NCBI RefSeq assembly: GCF_000010305.1 | Contig: NC_012489.1 | Span: forward strand, 1,798,001 to 1,862,000 | Direction: 5' to 3' | Length of the DNA: 64,000 nt | DNA from: Gemmatimonas aurantiaca T-27 | Lineage (GTDB): Bacteria; Gemmatimonadota; Gemmatimonadetes; Gemmatimonadales; Gemmatimonadaceae | Part shown: positions 15,745 to 24,804 of the stretch, in pieces | Position numbering within the stretch: position 1 is the first letter of the stretch | Layout of the letters: the number at the start of each line of letters is the position of its first letter | Program-made: the position numbers and the translations under genes | The notes under the pieces: model-generated | What the model was told of the DNA's origin: nothing | Databases searched by the model: none | What the model saw: the letters and a program-made list of their open reading frames with translations, nothing else

Positions 15745-16935
15745 TCAGGCGGAAGCCGAAGCGTCAGCCCCGCGATCTCGAACGACCAGTAGTCCCACCA
15801 CGGTGAGCGCCGCAAACAGAGCACCCGCCAGAAACGTGGCCTGGGGCCCATGCCGATCCCACAGCAGCCCGGCCAAGGCACTCGCCGCCAACAGCACCAC
15901 GCCCGTGATCAGGTTGTATACGCCGAACGCGGTGCCTCGCAGCGACGCCGGTGCCGCGTCTGCGATAAGGGTGGAGAGCAGTCCCTGGGTGAATCCCATG
16001 TACAGCCCCCACAACACCAGACCGATACCCAAGGCCGTGAACGTGCTTGCAAATGCCAGCACCACGTCGGCCACGATCAGGAGCAGCAGCCCCACGATCA
16101 GCAACGTCGTGCGGTTCATGCGATCGGACAGCACCCCCACGGGATACGCCGACAACGAATAGGCGAGGCTCATCACCACCAGTACCATGGGAATGAGGGC
16201 AGTGGTCATGCCCAACGACTGCGCCCGCAGAATCAGAAATGCTTCGCTGAATCGCGCGAACGTGAACGCGGTGGCAATGAACACCACGCGCCAGTACGCG
16301 GCCCCGAGTTGCCGCATCTCCGCGCGCCGGAGCGGCATGCGTGCTGTGCGCTGCGCCGCCGAACGTGCGGGTTCGTGCACCGCCACGAGCAGCACCACCA
16401 CTGCCACCACCGCCGGAATGACGGCTACCCAGAATACCGTGCGAAAGTGATTCGCCGTGGTCCACATCAGTCCGATAGCGAGCAACGGCCCGAGGAATGC
16501 ACCGATCGTATCGAGGGACTGCCGCAAACCGAACGCGGCGCCACGCATCTCTGGTGGGGTGATATCCGCAACCAGTGCATCACGCGGCGCACCACGAATC
16601 CCTTTGCCCACACGATCGATGAATCGGGCAGCCACCAACCAGCTCAGCGACGATGCCAACGGGAAGATCGGCTTGGTCGCGGCAGCCAGGCCGTAGCCCA
16701 ATACCGCGAGCAGCTTGCGTCGTCCGAGCCAGTCGCTGAGTGCCCCAGAGAACACTTTGGTGACGGCGGCGATCGCTTCTGCCGCGCCTTCAATGAGGCC
16801 AACCGCGACAGCCGATGTACCCAGCACGGTCACCATGTACACGGGCAGCAGCGCATGGATCATCTCCGAAGAGATGTCCATCAACATCGAGACAAAACCC
16901 AGCGCCCAAACCCCTCGCGGAATACGCGCGCTCAC
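15745..16935 (-). CDS. Major facilitator superfamily transporter
   Basis: About 396 aa. Start GTG 16933-16935 overlaps the stop of the HxlR gene (GTGA), which also removes an implausible N-terminal extension. Eleven to twelve membrane helices are visible. The MFS loop 2-3 motif is present as GALSDWLGRRKLL and a second version as GVLSDRMNRTTLL. The segment FIDRVGKGIRGAPRDALVAD is characteristic of a subgroup of MFS permeases annotated as drug or unknown-substrate exporters. Co-transcription with an HxlR regulator suggests export of a toxic or redox-active compound. Substrate unknown. Confidence 0.88.
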   Translation of the reverse strand: MSARIPRGVWALGFVSMLMDISSEMIHALLPVYMVTVLGTSAVAVGLIEGAAEAIAAVTKVFSGALSDWLGRRKLLAVLGYGLAAATKPIFPLASSLSWLVAARFIDRVGKGIRGAPRDALVADITPPEMRGAAFGLRQSLDTIGAFLGPLLAIGLMWTTANHFRTVFWVAVIPAVVAVVVLLVAVHEPARSAAQRTARMPLRRAEMRQLGAAYWRVVFIATAFTFARFSEAFLILRAQSLGMTTALIPMVLVVMSLAYSLSAYPVGVLSDRMNRTTLLIVGLLLLIVADVVLAFASTFTALGIGLVLWGLYMGFTQGLLSTLIADAAPASLRGTAFGVYNLITGVVLLAASALAGLLWDRHGPQATFLAGALFAALTVVGLLVVRDRGADASASA

Positions 16936-17384
16936 GCGAGCACCGCGTCTCTCGTGCTTTCCGCTGCCATATCCGTTGTGGCATCCGGTGTTGCATCCGC
17001 CGGCCAATGCGCCGAGATCTCCGGCAAGTGCACCTCGATCCAATCGGCCAATACACGCACATGCTCCGCAGCTTCCACCCCAAGCGGCGTGAGCGAATAC
17101 TCGACGTGCGGCGGCACCACATCAAAGGCTTCGCGATGCACGATGCCGTCGTGCTCGAGCGCCTGCAGCGTCTGCGCCAGCATCCGTTCGCTCACCCCTC
17201 CCACTCGGCGACGCAATGCGCTGAACCGCATCGTCCCGTGCTGCAGCGCGATGAGCACCAACACGCCCCAGCGACTGGTCAGGTGCATGAGCACCGCTCT
17301 CGATGGACAGTTCGCGGCCAGCAAATCCCCGCGCCCGAGCTTCGCCGACAATGTCTCCGGCGTCACGATGGCATCCCCGTGCAT
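16932..17384 (-). CDS. HxlR-family winged-helix transcriptional regulator
   Basis: 150 aa from ATG 17382-17384; a longer open frame upstream overlaps the divergent gene and is not used. It has the family pattern: Cys near the N-terminus (AANCPSRAVLMHLTSRWGVLVLIALQ), the helix-turn-helix MRFSALRRRVGGVSERMLAQ, and the wing EAFDVVPPHVEYSLTPLG. HxlR proteins with this single Cys often sense electrophiles or quinones. It sits back to back with a QorB-like oxidoreductase, a classic regulator-target pair, and is translationally coupled to the MFS exporter. Confidence 0.9.
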   Translation of the reverse strand: MHGDAIVTPETLSAKLGRGDLLAANCPSRAVLMHLTSRWGVLVLIALQHGTMRFSALRRRVGGVSERMLAQTLQALEHDGIVHREAFDVVPPHVEYSLTPLGVEAAEHVRVLADWIEVHLPEISAHWPADATPDATTDMAAESTRDAVLA

Positions 17385-17466
17385 GACACTTACCTCTGTG
17401 TGCGTACTTACGAAAAGTTCGTGCTGTGACAATCTATCGCCCTCACCTTGGAAACAGGAGTAGGGC
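17385..17466. promoter_or_regulatory. Divergent promoter region with HxlR-type operator
   Basis: The 82-bp gap between the regulator and the oxidoreductase has a direct repeat ACTTAC (17388-17393 and 17406-17411) and a near-palindrome GTACTT-ACGAA-AAGTTC (17404-17420), the kind of site bound by HxlR proteins. Autoregulation and control of both operons are likely. Exact promoter boxes were not assigned. Confidence 0.5.
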
Positions 17467-18324
17467 ATGTCCATCGCTATCACTGCTGCCACCGGCCAGC
17501 TTGGCCGCCTCATTGTCGGAAAGCTCGTCGCCCGTGGTCTTTCCACCGATATCGTCGCCGTGGTCCGGAATCCGGACAAGGCGGCCGACCTTGGCGTTCC
17601 CGTCCGGGTGGGCGACTACACCGACTCCGCGAGCCTGGAGAAGGCATTCCAGGGCATCGATACGCTGCTGCTTATCTCGTCGAACGAGATCGGCCAGCGG
17701 GCGACGCAGCATCAGAACGCCATCGATGCGGCCAAGCGGGCCGGGGTACGTCATATCGTATACACGAGCCTTCTGCACGCCGACCGGTCCACGATCAGCC
17801 TGGCCGAGGAACACCGTCAGACGGAGCAGGCACTCGCGGCCTCCGGTATCCCGTTCACGTTGCTGCGCAATGGCTGGTACACGGAGAACTACACGGGCTC
17901 TATCGGTGGAGCGCTGGCTGGCGGCGCGTTCATCGGTAGCGCGGGGCAGGGCAAGCTGTCGCTGGCTACGCGGGCCGATTTTGCCGACGCCGCGGTGGCC
18001 GTGCTCACGTCTACCGGACATGAAGGACGGGTCTACGAACTGGCTGGCGACAGCGCCGTGACGTTGACCGATCTCGCAGCGGAAGTAGCCAAGCAGACCG
18101 GACGCGATCTGCCGTACCGCGACCTGCCGAGCGCGGATTACGCCAAAGCGCTGGCCAGCTTTGGGGTGCCGGAAGGGTTTGCCCACGCCATCGCCGGGTG
18201 GGACGTGGAAGCCGCCAAGGGGGCGCTCTTCGACGACTCCCGTCAGCTCTCGGCCTTGATCGGCCGGCCGACGACCTCGTTGCCCGTTGCGGTAACGCAC
18301 GCACTGGCTGCAACATCGGAGTGA
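17467..18324 (+). CDS. NmrA/QorB-like NAD(P)H-dependent quinone oxidoreductase
   Basis: 285 aa with the Rossmann motif TAATGQLGRLIV (6-17) at the N-terminus, then VVRNPDKAADLG (NADP-binding Arg) and YTSLLHADRS, which are features of QorB/YtfG proteins that reduce quinones two electrons at a time. ATG 17467 is preceded by ACAGGAG. It is an atypical short-chain dehydrogenase without the YxxxK dyad. Divergent HxlR regulator as in many QorB loci. Alternative: a substrate-sensing NmrA protein without activity. Confidence 0.85.
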   Translation: MSIAITAATGQLGRLIVGKLVARGLSTDIVAVVRNPDKAADLGVPVRVGDYTDSASLEKAFQGIDTLLLISSNEIGQRATQHQNAIDAAKRAGVRHIVYTSLLHADRSTISLAEEHRQTEQALAASGIPFTLLRNGWYTENYTGSIGGALAGGAFIGSAGQGKLSLATRADFADAAVAVLTSTGHEGRVYELAGDSAVTLTDLAAEVAKQTGRDLPYRDLPSADYAKALASFGVPEGFAHAIAGWDVEAAKGALFDDSRQLSALIGRPTTSLPVAVTHALAATSE

Positions 18325-18375
18325 ACGCGGACGTGGTCCCATCGGGTACCCGTCCTGACATCCTCGCTCCGATCG

Positions 18376-19968
18376 ATGATCACGACTTTTTCTCTGGGTA
18401 CCTGCGGGACTGACGGCAGGCGTGGTGGTGTGGCGACGGCGCTGCTGGCGCTGGTGCTGGTCGCCGCACCGGCGGGGCTGGGCGCCCAGGCCACGTCGGC
18501 CGCGCGCGCTCGCGCTGGTGAGGTGCCGGCCGCCATGGCCCTCATTCGTCAGGCCGATCTCAAGCGCGATCTCTACACGCTGGCTGGCGACGGGATGCGT
18601 GGGCGCGAGGCCGGCACCCCCGACGAAATGCGGGCCTCGATGTGGATCGCCGATGAGATGCGGAAGATCGGCGTGAGGCCGATCGGCGATGATGGCAGCT
18701 ACTTCCAGTGGTGGAACATGATCCGCACCCGTGTGTCGACGGTCTCGACGCACGCGTCACTTGGCGGACAGGCGTTGGAAGTCTGGAAGGACTTTCTCCC
18801 GCTGGGCAGCAGCAGCGCGGATGTGGACGGGCCGGTGCTGTGGCTCGCCAACAGTGCCGACAGCACCATCGATGTACGTGGCAAGGTGGTGGCCACCCCC
18901 ATCGTGACGCCCAGCGCGTCGAGTGTGCGCACGACCACCAATTCGGCCGAAGTGCGCTACGCCAATGCGGCCATTCAGGCCACCACGCAGCGTCTGGCCC
19001 GGCGTGGTGCCTTGGCAGTGATCATGGTGGCCGATGCCACGACCGACCAGGCCTTCGACGGGCTGGCATCCATCCGCTCGCGTGGCAGCTACGAGGTGGA
19101 CCGCGCTGCGCAGAGGTTTGCCACACAACCCACGCGTGCGCCGATGCCGGTGCCGGCCAGTCAGGCGGGCACGCCGTTGTTCCTCGTGCGCGGCGCCACC
19201 GGTGTGCGATTGCAGCAGGCGCCGGCGTTCGAGGCGCACGTGCGTCTCGAGCGGTTCGAAACGCCATCGGTGAATATCGTCGGCGTCATCCGGGGTTCCG
19301 ATCCGGTGCTGCGCAACGAATACGTGTTGTATAGCTCCCATCAGGATCACGACGGGGTGCGTTACGACGTCGATGGTGATTCGGTGTGGGCCGGCGCGGA
19401 CGACAATGGTTCGGTGAGCGTGGCTCTGCTGGCGTCGGCACGTGCGTTCGTGAAGCAACCGGGCAAGCGCTCCATCCTGTTCGTGTTTCACGGCGCCGAG
19501 GAGCGTGGTCTGCTGGGGTCACGGTATCATGCCGCCCATCCGGTGGTGCCACGCGAGCGCATCGTGGCGGTGCTCAATGGTGACATGATCGGACGCAACC
19601 ACCCGGACACGGCCACGTTGCTCGGTGTGCAACCGCCGCACCGCAACTCCACCGATCTGGTGACCATGGCCCTTCGGGCCAATGTGCTCACGGGCAAGTT
19701 CATCCTTGATTCATTGTGGGATCGGCCATCGCATCCGGAAGGCTGGTATTTCCGCAGCGACCATGTGCCGTACGCCCGCCTCAATATTCCGGCGGTCATG
19801 TACAGCACCAACCTGCATCCCGACTACCACACGCCGCGTGACAAGCCGGAGCGCATCGACTACGCCAAGCTCACTCGCATGACGAAGTGGATGTATCTCA
19901 CCGGTTGGTTCGTCGCGACGGCACCCAAGCGCCCTGCGATCGACCCAGGCTTCAAGCTCGAGCGCTGA
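18376..19968 (+). CDS. Secreted M28-family zinc metallopeptidase
   Basis: 530 aa with signal peptide (hydrophobic ATALLALVLVAAPAGLGAQ, residues about 20-38). It carries a protease-associated-domain-like insert and then the M28 core: zinc ligands and catalytic residues in SSHQDHDG, WAGADDNGS, HGAEERGLLGS, LNGDMIGRN and LHPDYHTPRD. Likely a periplasmic or secreted aminopeptidase. Only 2 bp separate it from the first of two ATP-grasp genes, so they are co-transcribed. Confidence 0.92.
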   Translation: MITTFSLGTCGTDGRRGGVATALLALVLVAAPAGLGAQATSAARARAGEVPAAMALIRQADLKRDLYTLAGDGMRGREAGTPDEMRASMWIADEMRKIGVRPIGDDGSYFQWWNMIRTRVSTVSTHASLGGQALEVWKDFLPLGSSSADVDGPVLWLANSADSTIDVRGKVVATPIVTPSASSVRTTTNSAEVRYANAAIQATTQRLARRGALAVIMVADATTDQAFDGLASIRSRGSYEVDRAAQRFATQPTRAPMPVPASQAGTPLFLVRGATGVRLQQAPAFEAHVRLERFETPSVNIVGVIRGSDPVLRNEYVLYSSHQDHDGVRYDVDGDSVWAGADDNGSVSVALLASARAFVKQPGKRSILFVFHGAEERGLLGSRYHAAHPVVPRERIVAVLNGDMIGRNHPDTATLLGVQPPHRNSTDLVTMALRANVLTGKFILDSLWDRPSHPEGWYFRSDHVPYARLNIPAVMYSTNLHPDYHTPRDKPERIDYAKLTRMTKWMYLTGWFVATAPKRPAIDPGFKLER

Positions 19969-19970
19969 CC

Positions 19971-21188
19971 ATGTTCGTGATTTTTGTGGCGCCCCTGTTC
20001 TCGCCGGCCGCAACACAGATGATCGCGGCGACGCTGAACATTCCGCATGTGGAATTGGCCGTCGTCAGCCAACAATCACTCGATCAGCTCGCGCCATCGT
20101 TGGCGCAACGGTTGGTGGGGCATTGGCGCATCGATGACATCACCGATGTCACACAACTCGAAGCGGCGGTGCGCGCCCTGGGTTCGCGGCATGGGGCCAT
20201 CGCCCGTTGTTTCGGGGCGTACGAGCAGGCGCAGTTGCCACTGGCGCTGGTGCGCGAGCGGTTGGGCATTGCCGGTCTGCCCAGCCATGCGGCCCACCAG
20301 TTCCGCGACAAGGCCCGCATGAAGGATGTCTTGCGAGCGGCGGGCGTACCGGTGGCGCGACACGCGCTCATCACCTCGGCTCTCGATGCCAGACACTTCG
20401 TCGCGCAGGTGGGTTATCCCATCGTGGTGAAGCCACCAGCCGGCGCCGGTGCGCGATCCACCGAGCGGGTGCGCGATGACGCCGAGCTCGAATCGATGCT
20501 GGCCCGCTTTGCGCCCTCGGCCGCAGATCCGATGCTTGGTGAAGAGTTCCTGCAGGGTACCGAACACTCCCTCGAGACCGTGTCCATCGGTGGCCGGGCT
20601 GTCTGGCATTCACTCACCCGCTACACCCCCACGCCACTCGAGGTGCTGGAGAACCCGTGGATCCAGTGGACGGTGTTGCTGCCACGCGAAGTGGACGATG
20701 CCCAGTACGACGACATTCGGGCTGTGGGTGACGAGGCTCTCACGGCGTTGGGCATGACCACCGGTGTCTCGCACTGCGAGTGGTTTCGCCGCACCGACGG
20801 GACACTCGCCATCAGCGAGATCGCCGCGCGGCCGCCTGGCGCGAACATGACCACGATGATGTCTCGCGCCAACGATATGGACTTCGTGGGGGCATGGGTG
20901 CGGCTCATGGTGCATGGCACGTTCACCCCACCGGAGCGCCGCTATGCCGTCGGCGCCGCCTACCTGCGCGGACAGGGCGAAGGTCGCGTGGCGCACATTC
21001 ACGGCCTCGAGACCATCCAGCATGAACTCGGGCATCTGATCTGCGACGTGCGATTGCCGTACCAGGGGCAGACGCCCACCGGCAGTTACGAAGGCGAAGG
21101 GTTCATCATCCTTCGGCATCCGGAGACGGCGGTGGTCGAGCAGGCGCTCGTCCGCATTGTCTCCACCATTCGCGTGCAACTCGCTTGA
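19971..21188 (+). CDS. ATP-grasp family ligase (first of a tandem pair)
   Basis: 405 aa from ATG 19971, 2 bp after the M28 stop. ATP-grasp fold: FRDKARMKDVLRAAGVPV helix, ATP-binding Lys in YPIVVKPPAGAGARST, the hinge segment LGEEFLQGTEHSLETV, and the Mg-binding motif ISEIAARPPGANMTT. Such enzymes join a carboxylate to an amine via an acyl-phosphate. The neighbour at 21253 has the same domain order and motif EIAARPPGA, so they arose by duplication. Substrate unknown; proximity to a peptidase suggests amino acids or small peptides. Confidence 0.88.
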   Translation: MFVIFVAPLFSPAATQMIAATLNIPHVELAVVSQQSLDQLAPSLAQRLVGHWRIDDITDVTQLEAAVRALGSRHGAIARCFGAYEQAQLPLALVRERLGIAGLPSHAAHQFRDKARMKDVLRAAGVPVARHALITSALDARHFVAQVGYPIVVKPPAGAGARSTERVRDDAELESMLARFAPSAADPMLGEEFLQGTEHSLETVSIGGRAVWHSLTRYTPTPLEVLENPWIQWTVLLPREVDDAQYDDIRAVGDEALTALGMTTGVSHCEWFRRTDGTLAISEIAARPPGANMTTMMSRANDMDFVGAWVRLMVHGTFTPPERRYAVGAAYLRGQGEGRVAHIHGLETIQHELGHLICDVRLPYQGQTPTGSYEGEGFIILRHPETAVVEQALVRIVSTIRVQLA

Positions 21189-21252
21189 TCGCGTGCGCAT
21201 CGTCCACGACGAGGCGATGTGCGTGACCACTCTTCTTTCAACCCATCCAGCG

Positions 21253-22479
21253 ATGTCCAAGACGGTCCTGATGCTGACGCCGGGCTATCCCGGTGAGATG
21301 CCGCACTTCACGCGCGGCTTGTCCGAACATGGGGCGACCGTGTTGGGGGTGGCCAACGGGCCTGCACATGAATTGCCGGAGATGGCCCGTCGGCATCTCA
21401 GCGACTATCTGCAGGCACCGGACCTCTTCACCAACACCGATGCCGCCATCGCCCAGATCAAGCGCTGGCTTGGCACGCGCACCCTCGATCGTGTCTGCTG
21501 TCTGTGGGAACCTGGGGTCGAAGTGGCGGCCCAGATCCGGGAAGCGCTCGGGGTGCCGGGACAGTCCTACGAGCAGGCGCTTCGCTTCCGCAACAAAGAT
21601 CTGATGAAGCAGGCGCTGTCGGCGGGTGGCGTGCGTGTGCCGCACCACGCGGTGGCCAGCAATGCAGCCGAGGTGTGGGCCGCGGCGGAACAGGTGGGAT
21701 ATCCGCTCATCATCAAGCCCATCGCTGGTGCGGGCTCGCAGGACACGTTCCGGTGTGACGACGAAAAAGAAGTGGCTGCGGCGATCAAGCAGTTGGGGCA
21801 CATCGAGGTGGTCGATGTGGAAGAGTTCATCGATGGCGAAGAGTTCACCTACGACACCATCTGCGCCGGTGGTGACATCAAGTACTTCCACGTGGGCTAC
21901 TATCGCCCACGTCCGCTGATTGCGCGCACGAACGAGTGGATTTCCCCGCAGACGCTCAGCTTCCGTCACGTGGACGATCCCTGGGTGGCCGGTGGACTGG
22001 CGCTTGGTGAACAGGTCATCAAGGTGTTGGGGTACGACACCGGCTTCACACATATGGAGTGGTATCGCAAGGCCAACGGGGAAGTGGTGTTTGGTGAAAT
22101 CGCGGCGCGTCCACCCGGTGCCCGCACGGTTGACCTGATGAACTTCGCGAGTGATGTGGACCTGTTTCATGGCTGGGCCGAGGCCGAGCTGCTGGGCACG
22201 TTTTCGCTCGAGATCGAGCGCAAGTACAACGCGGCGTGCATCACGAAGCGGGCACACGGGCAGGGACGCATTCATCGCATCGAGGGGCTGGATCGCATCA
22301 AGGCCCGCTGTGGTGATGCCATCTGCGCGATCGACCTGCTGCCGATCGGTTCCATGCGGCGCGATTGGAAGAGCACACTGTTGTCCGATGGGTACATCAC
22401 GCTGCGTCACCCGGATTGGCAGACCACGCAGGACCTGGCGGACTTCGTGGGCACGGACCTGCATCTGTACGCCGGCTGA
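21253..22479 (+). CDS. ATP-grasp family ligase (second of a tandem pair)
   Basis: 408 aa from ATG 21253 (MSKTVLMLTPGYPGEMPHF); upstream in-frame ATG/GTG codons give extensions without conserved character. Motifs match the previous gene: FRNKDLMKQALSAGGVRVP, Lys in YPLIIKPIAGAGSQDTF, VEEFIDGEEFTYDT and FGEIAARPPGARTVDL. The C-terminal domain is relatively conserved between the two. A strong terminator follows about 100 bp downstream, closing the M28/ATP-grasp unit. Confidence 0.88.
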   Translation: MSKTVLMLTPGYPGEMPHFTRGLSEHGATVLGVANGPAHELPEMARRHLSDYLQAPDLFTNTDAAIAQIKRWLGTRTLDRVCCLWEPGVEVAAQIREALGVPGQSYEQALRFRNKDLMKQALSAGGVRVPHHAVASNAAEVWAAAEQVGYPLIIKPIAGAGSQDTFRCDDEKEVAAAIKQLGHIEVVDVEEFIDGEEFTYDTICAGGDIKYFHVGYYRPRPLIARTNEWISPQTLSFRHVDDPWVAGGLALGEQVIKVLGYDTGFTHMEWYRKANGEVVFGEIAARPPGARTVDLMNFASDVDLFHGWAEAELLGTFSLEIERKYNAACITKRAHGQGRIHRIEGLDRIKARCGDAICAIDLLPIGSMRRDWKSTLLSDGYITLRHPDWQTTQDLADFVGTDLHLYAG

Positions 22480-22583
22480 TCGGCACCGATCGCAACGGAT
22501 CGTGGAACGTTTGGCGGCCGCGACACCTTGGAACCATGTGGCGCGGCCGCCTCAGCGGTGGTAGGGCTCCCGCAACGACTGAT

Positions 22584-22612
22584 CGCGTGGTGCGGGGGCC
22601 ACGCGGTTTTTT
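22584..22612 (+). terminator. Terminator after the ATP-grasp pair
   Basis: CGCGTGG (22584-22590) pairs with CCACGCG (22599-22605), followed by GTTTTTT. Confidence 0.85.
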
Positions 22613-22726
22613 CAGAGGGAAACGGGTGTCCGTGAAAGCGATCCAGTAGCGGCACGGGGCTTGCCTTTCGGTGTGGTGCGGATGGCCGGAGGGTGGTCCG
22701 CGCTGTTCTCTGACCCGTCAGGTGCC

Positions 22727-23203
22727 ATGTCCAGGATTCTCGAAGAGCCGTCGGTTGATCCGATCCGCAGCTATTTCTCCCAGCTGTGTGTCATGCTCAC
22801 CGGGATCGCCACCGGGGTCGTGCATCCCCCGGTCGAAGACGCGGCCTTGCCCGCGACATTCCACATGGGCCGCCGCGATGGCTATCACGTCGTCGTCGCC
22901 CATCTGGCCTCCAGCCGATCGCTGCGGGAAGCGGCCGACAAGTGCCTGGCGTTTGGGCGTGGCGTCGAGGAACGCGCCGAAAACCACCCCTACGGGCCGG
23001 AATGGTCGCAGGGCTTTGCCGCCGCCACACTGGGAGCGGCCGCCGATATCGCGATGTATGCCGCCAGTGGCATGGTCCCTCCGGTCGACCGCGCCCGTCT
23101 GCGCGCGGCTCGTACCGCCGCTCGGCACCTCTCGCCCTTGCACGGCCTGTTCACGCCCAAGCCCTCCGGCGCCGAGCCGCCGGCCAGCAACCGGGAGTGG
23201 TGA
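22727..23203 (+). CDS. Small protein of unknown function
   Basis: About 158 aa from ATG 22727 (MSRILEEPSVDP); the frame is open upstream to 22661 and the start is uncertain. Contains GYHVVVAHLASSRSLREAAD and a run of small residues (GFAAATLGAAADIAMYAASG) that could be a buried or membrane-associated helix. No family recognised. It lies between two terminators, upstream of the pyr cluster, and probably has its own transcript. Confidence 0.5.
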   Translation: MSRILEEPSVDPIRSYFSQLCVMLTGIATGVVHPPVEDAALPATFHMGRRDGYHVVVAHLASSRSLREAADKCLAFGRGVEERAENHPYGPEWSQGFAAATLGAAADIAMYAASGMVPPVDRARLRAARTAARHLSPLHGLFTPKPSGAEPPASNREW

Positions 23204-23233
23204 GCGGCTGACCGCACACCGCACCAGCACATC

Positions 23234-23267
23234 GGGTCCGCGAGTCATCGCGGGCCCTTTTTGTTTT
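23234..23267 (+). terminator. Terminator or attenuator upstream of pyrR
   Basis: GGGTCCGCGA (23234-23243) pairs with TCGCGGGCCC (23248-23257), one G-U pair, followed by TTTTTGTTTT. It ends 21 bp before pyrR. Either it terminates the preceding gene or it is the attenuator of the pyr cluster; no clear PyrR-binding stem-loop consensus was found upstream. Confidence 0.7.
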
Positions 23268-23288
23268 CACGTCCCTATATTGCCAGCC

Positions 23289-23840
23289 ATGCCAAAGAAG
23301 CCAGCCGTCGTGCTCGACGCGCGTGCACTCGACCGCACGCTGCGCCGCATGGCCGATCAGATCGTCGAACTCAATGCCGGAACGGACCACCTCGTACTGG
23401 TGGGAATCCAGCGTCGTGGAGTGCAACTCGCCGACCGCCTCGTGCGCATCATCCTGGCGCAGGAAGGGGTGGAAGTGGCCAGTGGGGCGCTCGACATCAC
23501 GCTCTATCGTGATGACCTGCAGACCGTCGGCCCTCGGCCGGTCGTCGGCGCCACGAAGCTGCCGTGGACGCTCGACGGCAAACGGGTCGTGATTGTCGAC
23601 GATGTCCTGTACACCGGTCGCACCGTGCGTGCGGCGCTCGACGAACTCGCCGACTTCGGACGCCCGGCGCGCATCGGGCTGGCGGTCCTGGTCGACCGCG
23701 GTGGACGGGAGCTGCCCATCCACGCCGATGTCGTGGGCCGCAAGGTGGAAGTCGCCCCGGATCAACGCGTCGACGTTTTTGTCACCGAACTCGATGGGCG
23801 CGATGAAGTGGTGATCGCGGCGCGCGAAGAGGAGGGCTGA
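23289..23840 (+). CDS. pyrR: PyrR: pyr operon regulator / uracil phosphoribosyltransferase
   Basis: 183 aa. Type I phosphoribosyltransferase with the PRPP loop [18 protein letters not shown]. Other family marks: [22 protein letters not shown]. PyrR makes UMP from uracil and PRPP and, in many bacteria, binds pyr mRNA leaders to promote termination. First gene of pyrR-pyrB-pyrC, 21 bp after a terminator-shaped hairpin; ATG 23289 chosen. Confidence 0.95.
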   Translation: MPKKPAVVLDARALDRTLRRMADQIVELNAGTDHLVLVGIQRRGVQLADRLVRIILAQEGVEVASGALDITLYRDDLQTVGPRPVVGATKLPWTLDGKRVVIVDDVLYTGRTVRAALDELADFGRPARIGLAVLVDRGGRELPIHADVVGRKVEVAPDQRVDVFVTELDGRDEVVIAAREEEG

Positions 23841-23844
23841 ACGG

Positions 23845-24804
23845 ATGGCCGGTCCCCTTGGCAAGGACCTGCTGGGACTCGCGCCGCTGTCGGCCGAGCA
23901 GATCCGGTTGGTGCTCGACACTGCGATCCCGTTCCGTGAGATCTCCGAACGGGCCATCAAAAAGGTGCCCACGCTGCGTGGCGCCACGATCGTCAATCTG
24001 TTCTTCGAAGCGTCCACCCGCACGCGCATCTCGTTCGAGTTTGCCGAGAAGCGGCTGAGTGCCGATACGGTCAACGTTGCGGTCGCCGGTTCCAGTGTGT
24101 CGAAGGGCGAAACCCTGGTCGACACGGCGCGCAATCTCGAGGCGATGAAGATCGACATGGTGGTGATCCGCCACCCGGCATCGGGGGCGGCGCGCTTCCT
24201 GGCCGAACGCATCGAGTCGAACGTCATCAATGCGGGTGATGGCACCAACGAACATCCCACGCAGGGACTGCTCGACATGCTCACGCTGCGCGACCGGCTG
24301 GGTGACCTGGCCGGCAAGCGTATCTGCATCGTGGGTGACGTGCTGCATTCGCGGGTGGCCCGTTCGAATATCTGGGGGCTCAAGAAGCTGGGGGCGGAGG
24401 TCGCCGTGTGCGGTCCGCGCTCGCTGCTGCCCAACGCCATCGGCGAGATGGGTGTCACCGTGTTCGATCGTGTGGAAGCGGCCATCGAATGGGCCGATGC
24501 CCTCAACATTCTCCGGCTGCAGCTCGAACGCATGCAGGCCGGCTACATCCCGTCGTTGCGCGAATACAACCGCGTCTTCGGCGTCACCAGTGCGCGACTC
24601 GAACATGCGTCGCGTGATCTTCTCATCCTGCACCCTGGCCCGATGAATCGCGGCGTGGAAATCGACAGTGACGTGGCCGACGGCCCGCACTCGGTCATTC
24701 TCGATCAGGTCACCAACGGCGTGGCCGTTCGCATGGCCGTGCTCTATCTGCTTGCCGGCGGCAAGCCCGAACTTGCCGATGCGGCGCAGAAGGGGGTGGC
24801 GTGA
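23845..24804 (+). CDS. pyrB: Aspartate carbamoyltransferase catalytic subunit
   Basis: 319 aa. Second step of UMP synthesis: carbamoyl phosphate plus aspartate gives carbamoyl aspartate. The carbamoyl-phosphate motif STRTR is at residues 57-61; HPTQGLLDM and [12 protein letters not shown] are also present. Full family length. No pyrI is seen, so the enzyme is probably of the class with dihydroorotase association or a simple trimer. It starts 4 bp after pyrR and its stop overlaps the pyrC start. Confidence 0.96.
   Translation: MAGPLGKDLLGLAPLSAEQIRLVLDTAIPFREISERAIKKVPTLRGATIVNLFFEASTRTRISFEFAEKRLSADTVNVAVAGSSVSKGETLVDTARNLEAMKIDMVVIRHPASGAARFLAERIESNVINAGDGTNEHPTQGLLDMLTLRDRLGDLAGKRICIVGDVLHSRVARSNIWGLKKLGAEVAVCGPRSLLPNAIGEMGVTVFDRVEAAIEWADALNILRLQLERMQAGYIPSLREYNRVFGVTSARLEHASRDLLILHPGPMNRGVEIDSDVADGPHSVILDQVTNGVAVRMAVLYLLAGGKPELADAAQKGVA

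Noticed and set aside
15850-17463. 537-codon plus-strand open frame across the MFS and HxlR genes
   Set aside because: Rich in His, Arg and Gln without motifs; it is the reverse of two clear genes.
23204-23288. PyrR-binding attenuator
   Set aside because: The hairpin is terminator-shaped but the conserved PyrR loop was not found, so it is only listed as terminator or attenuator.
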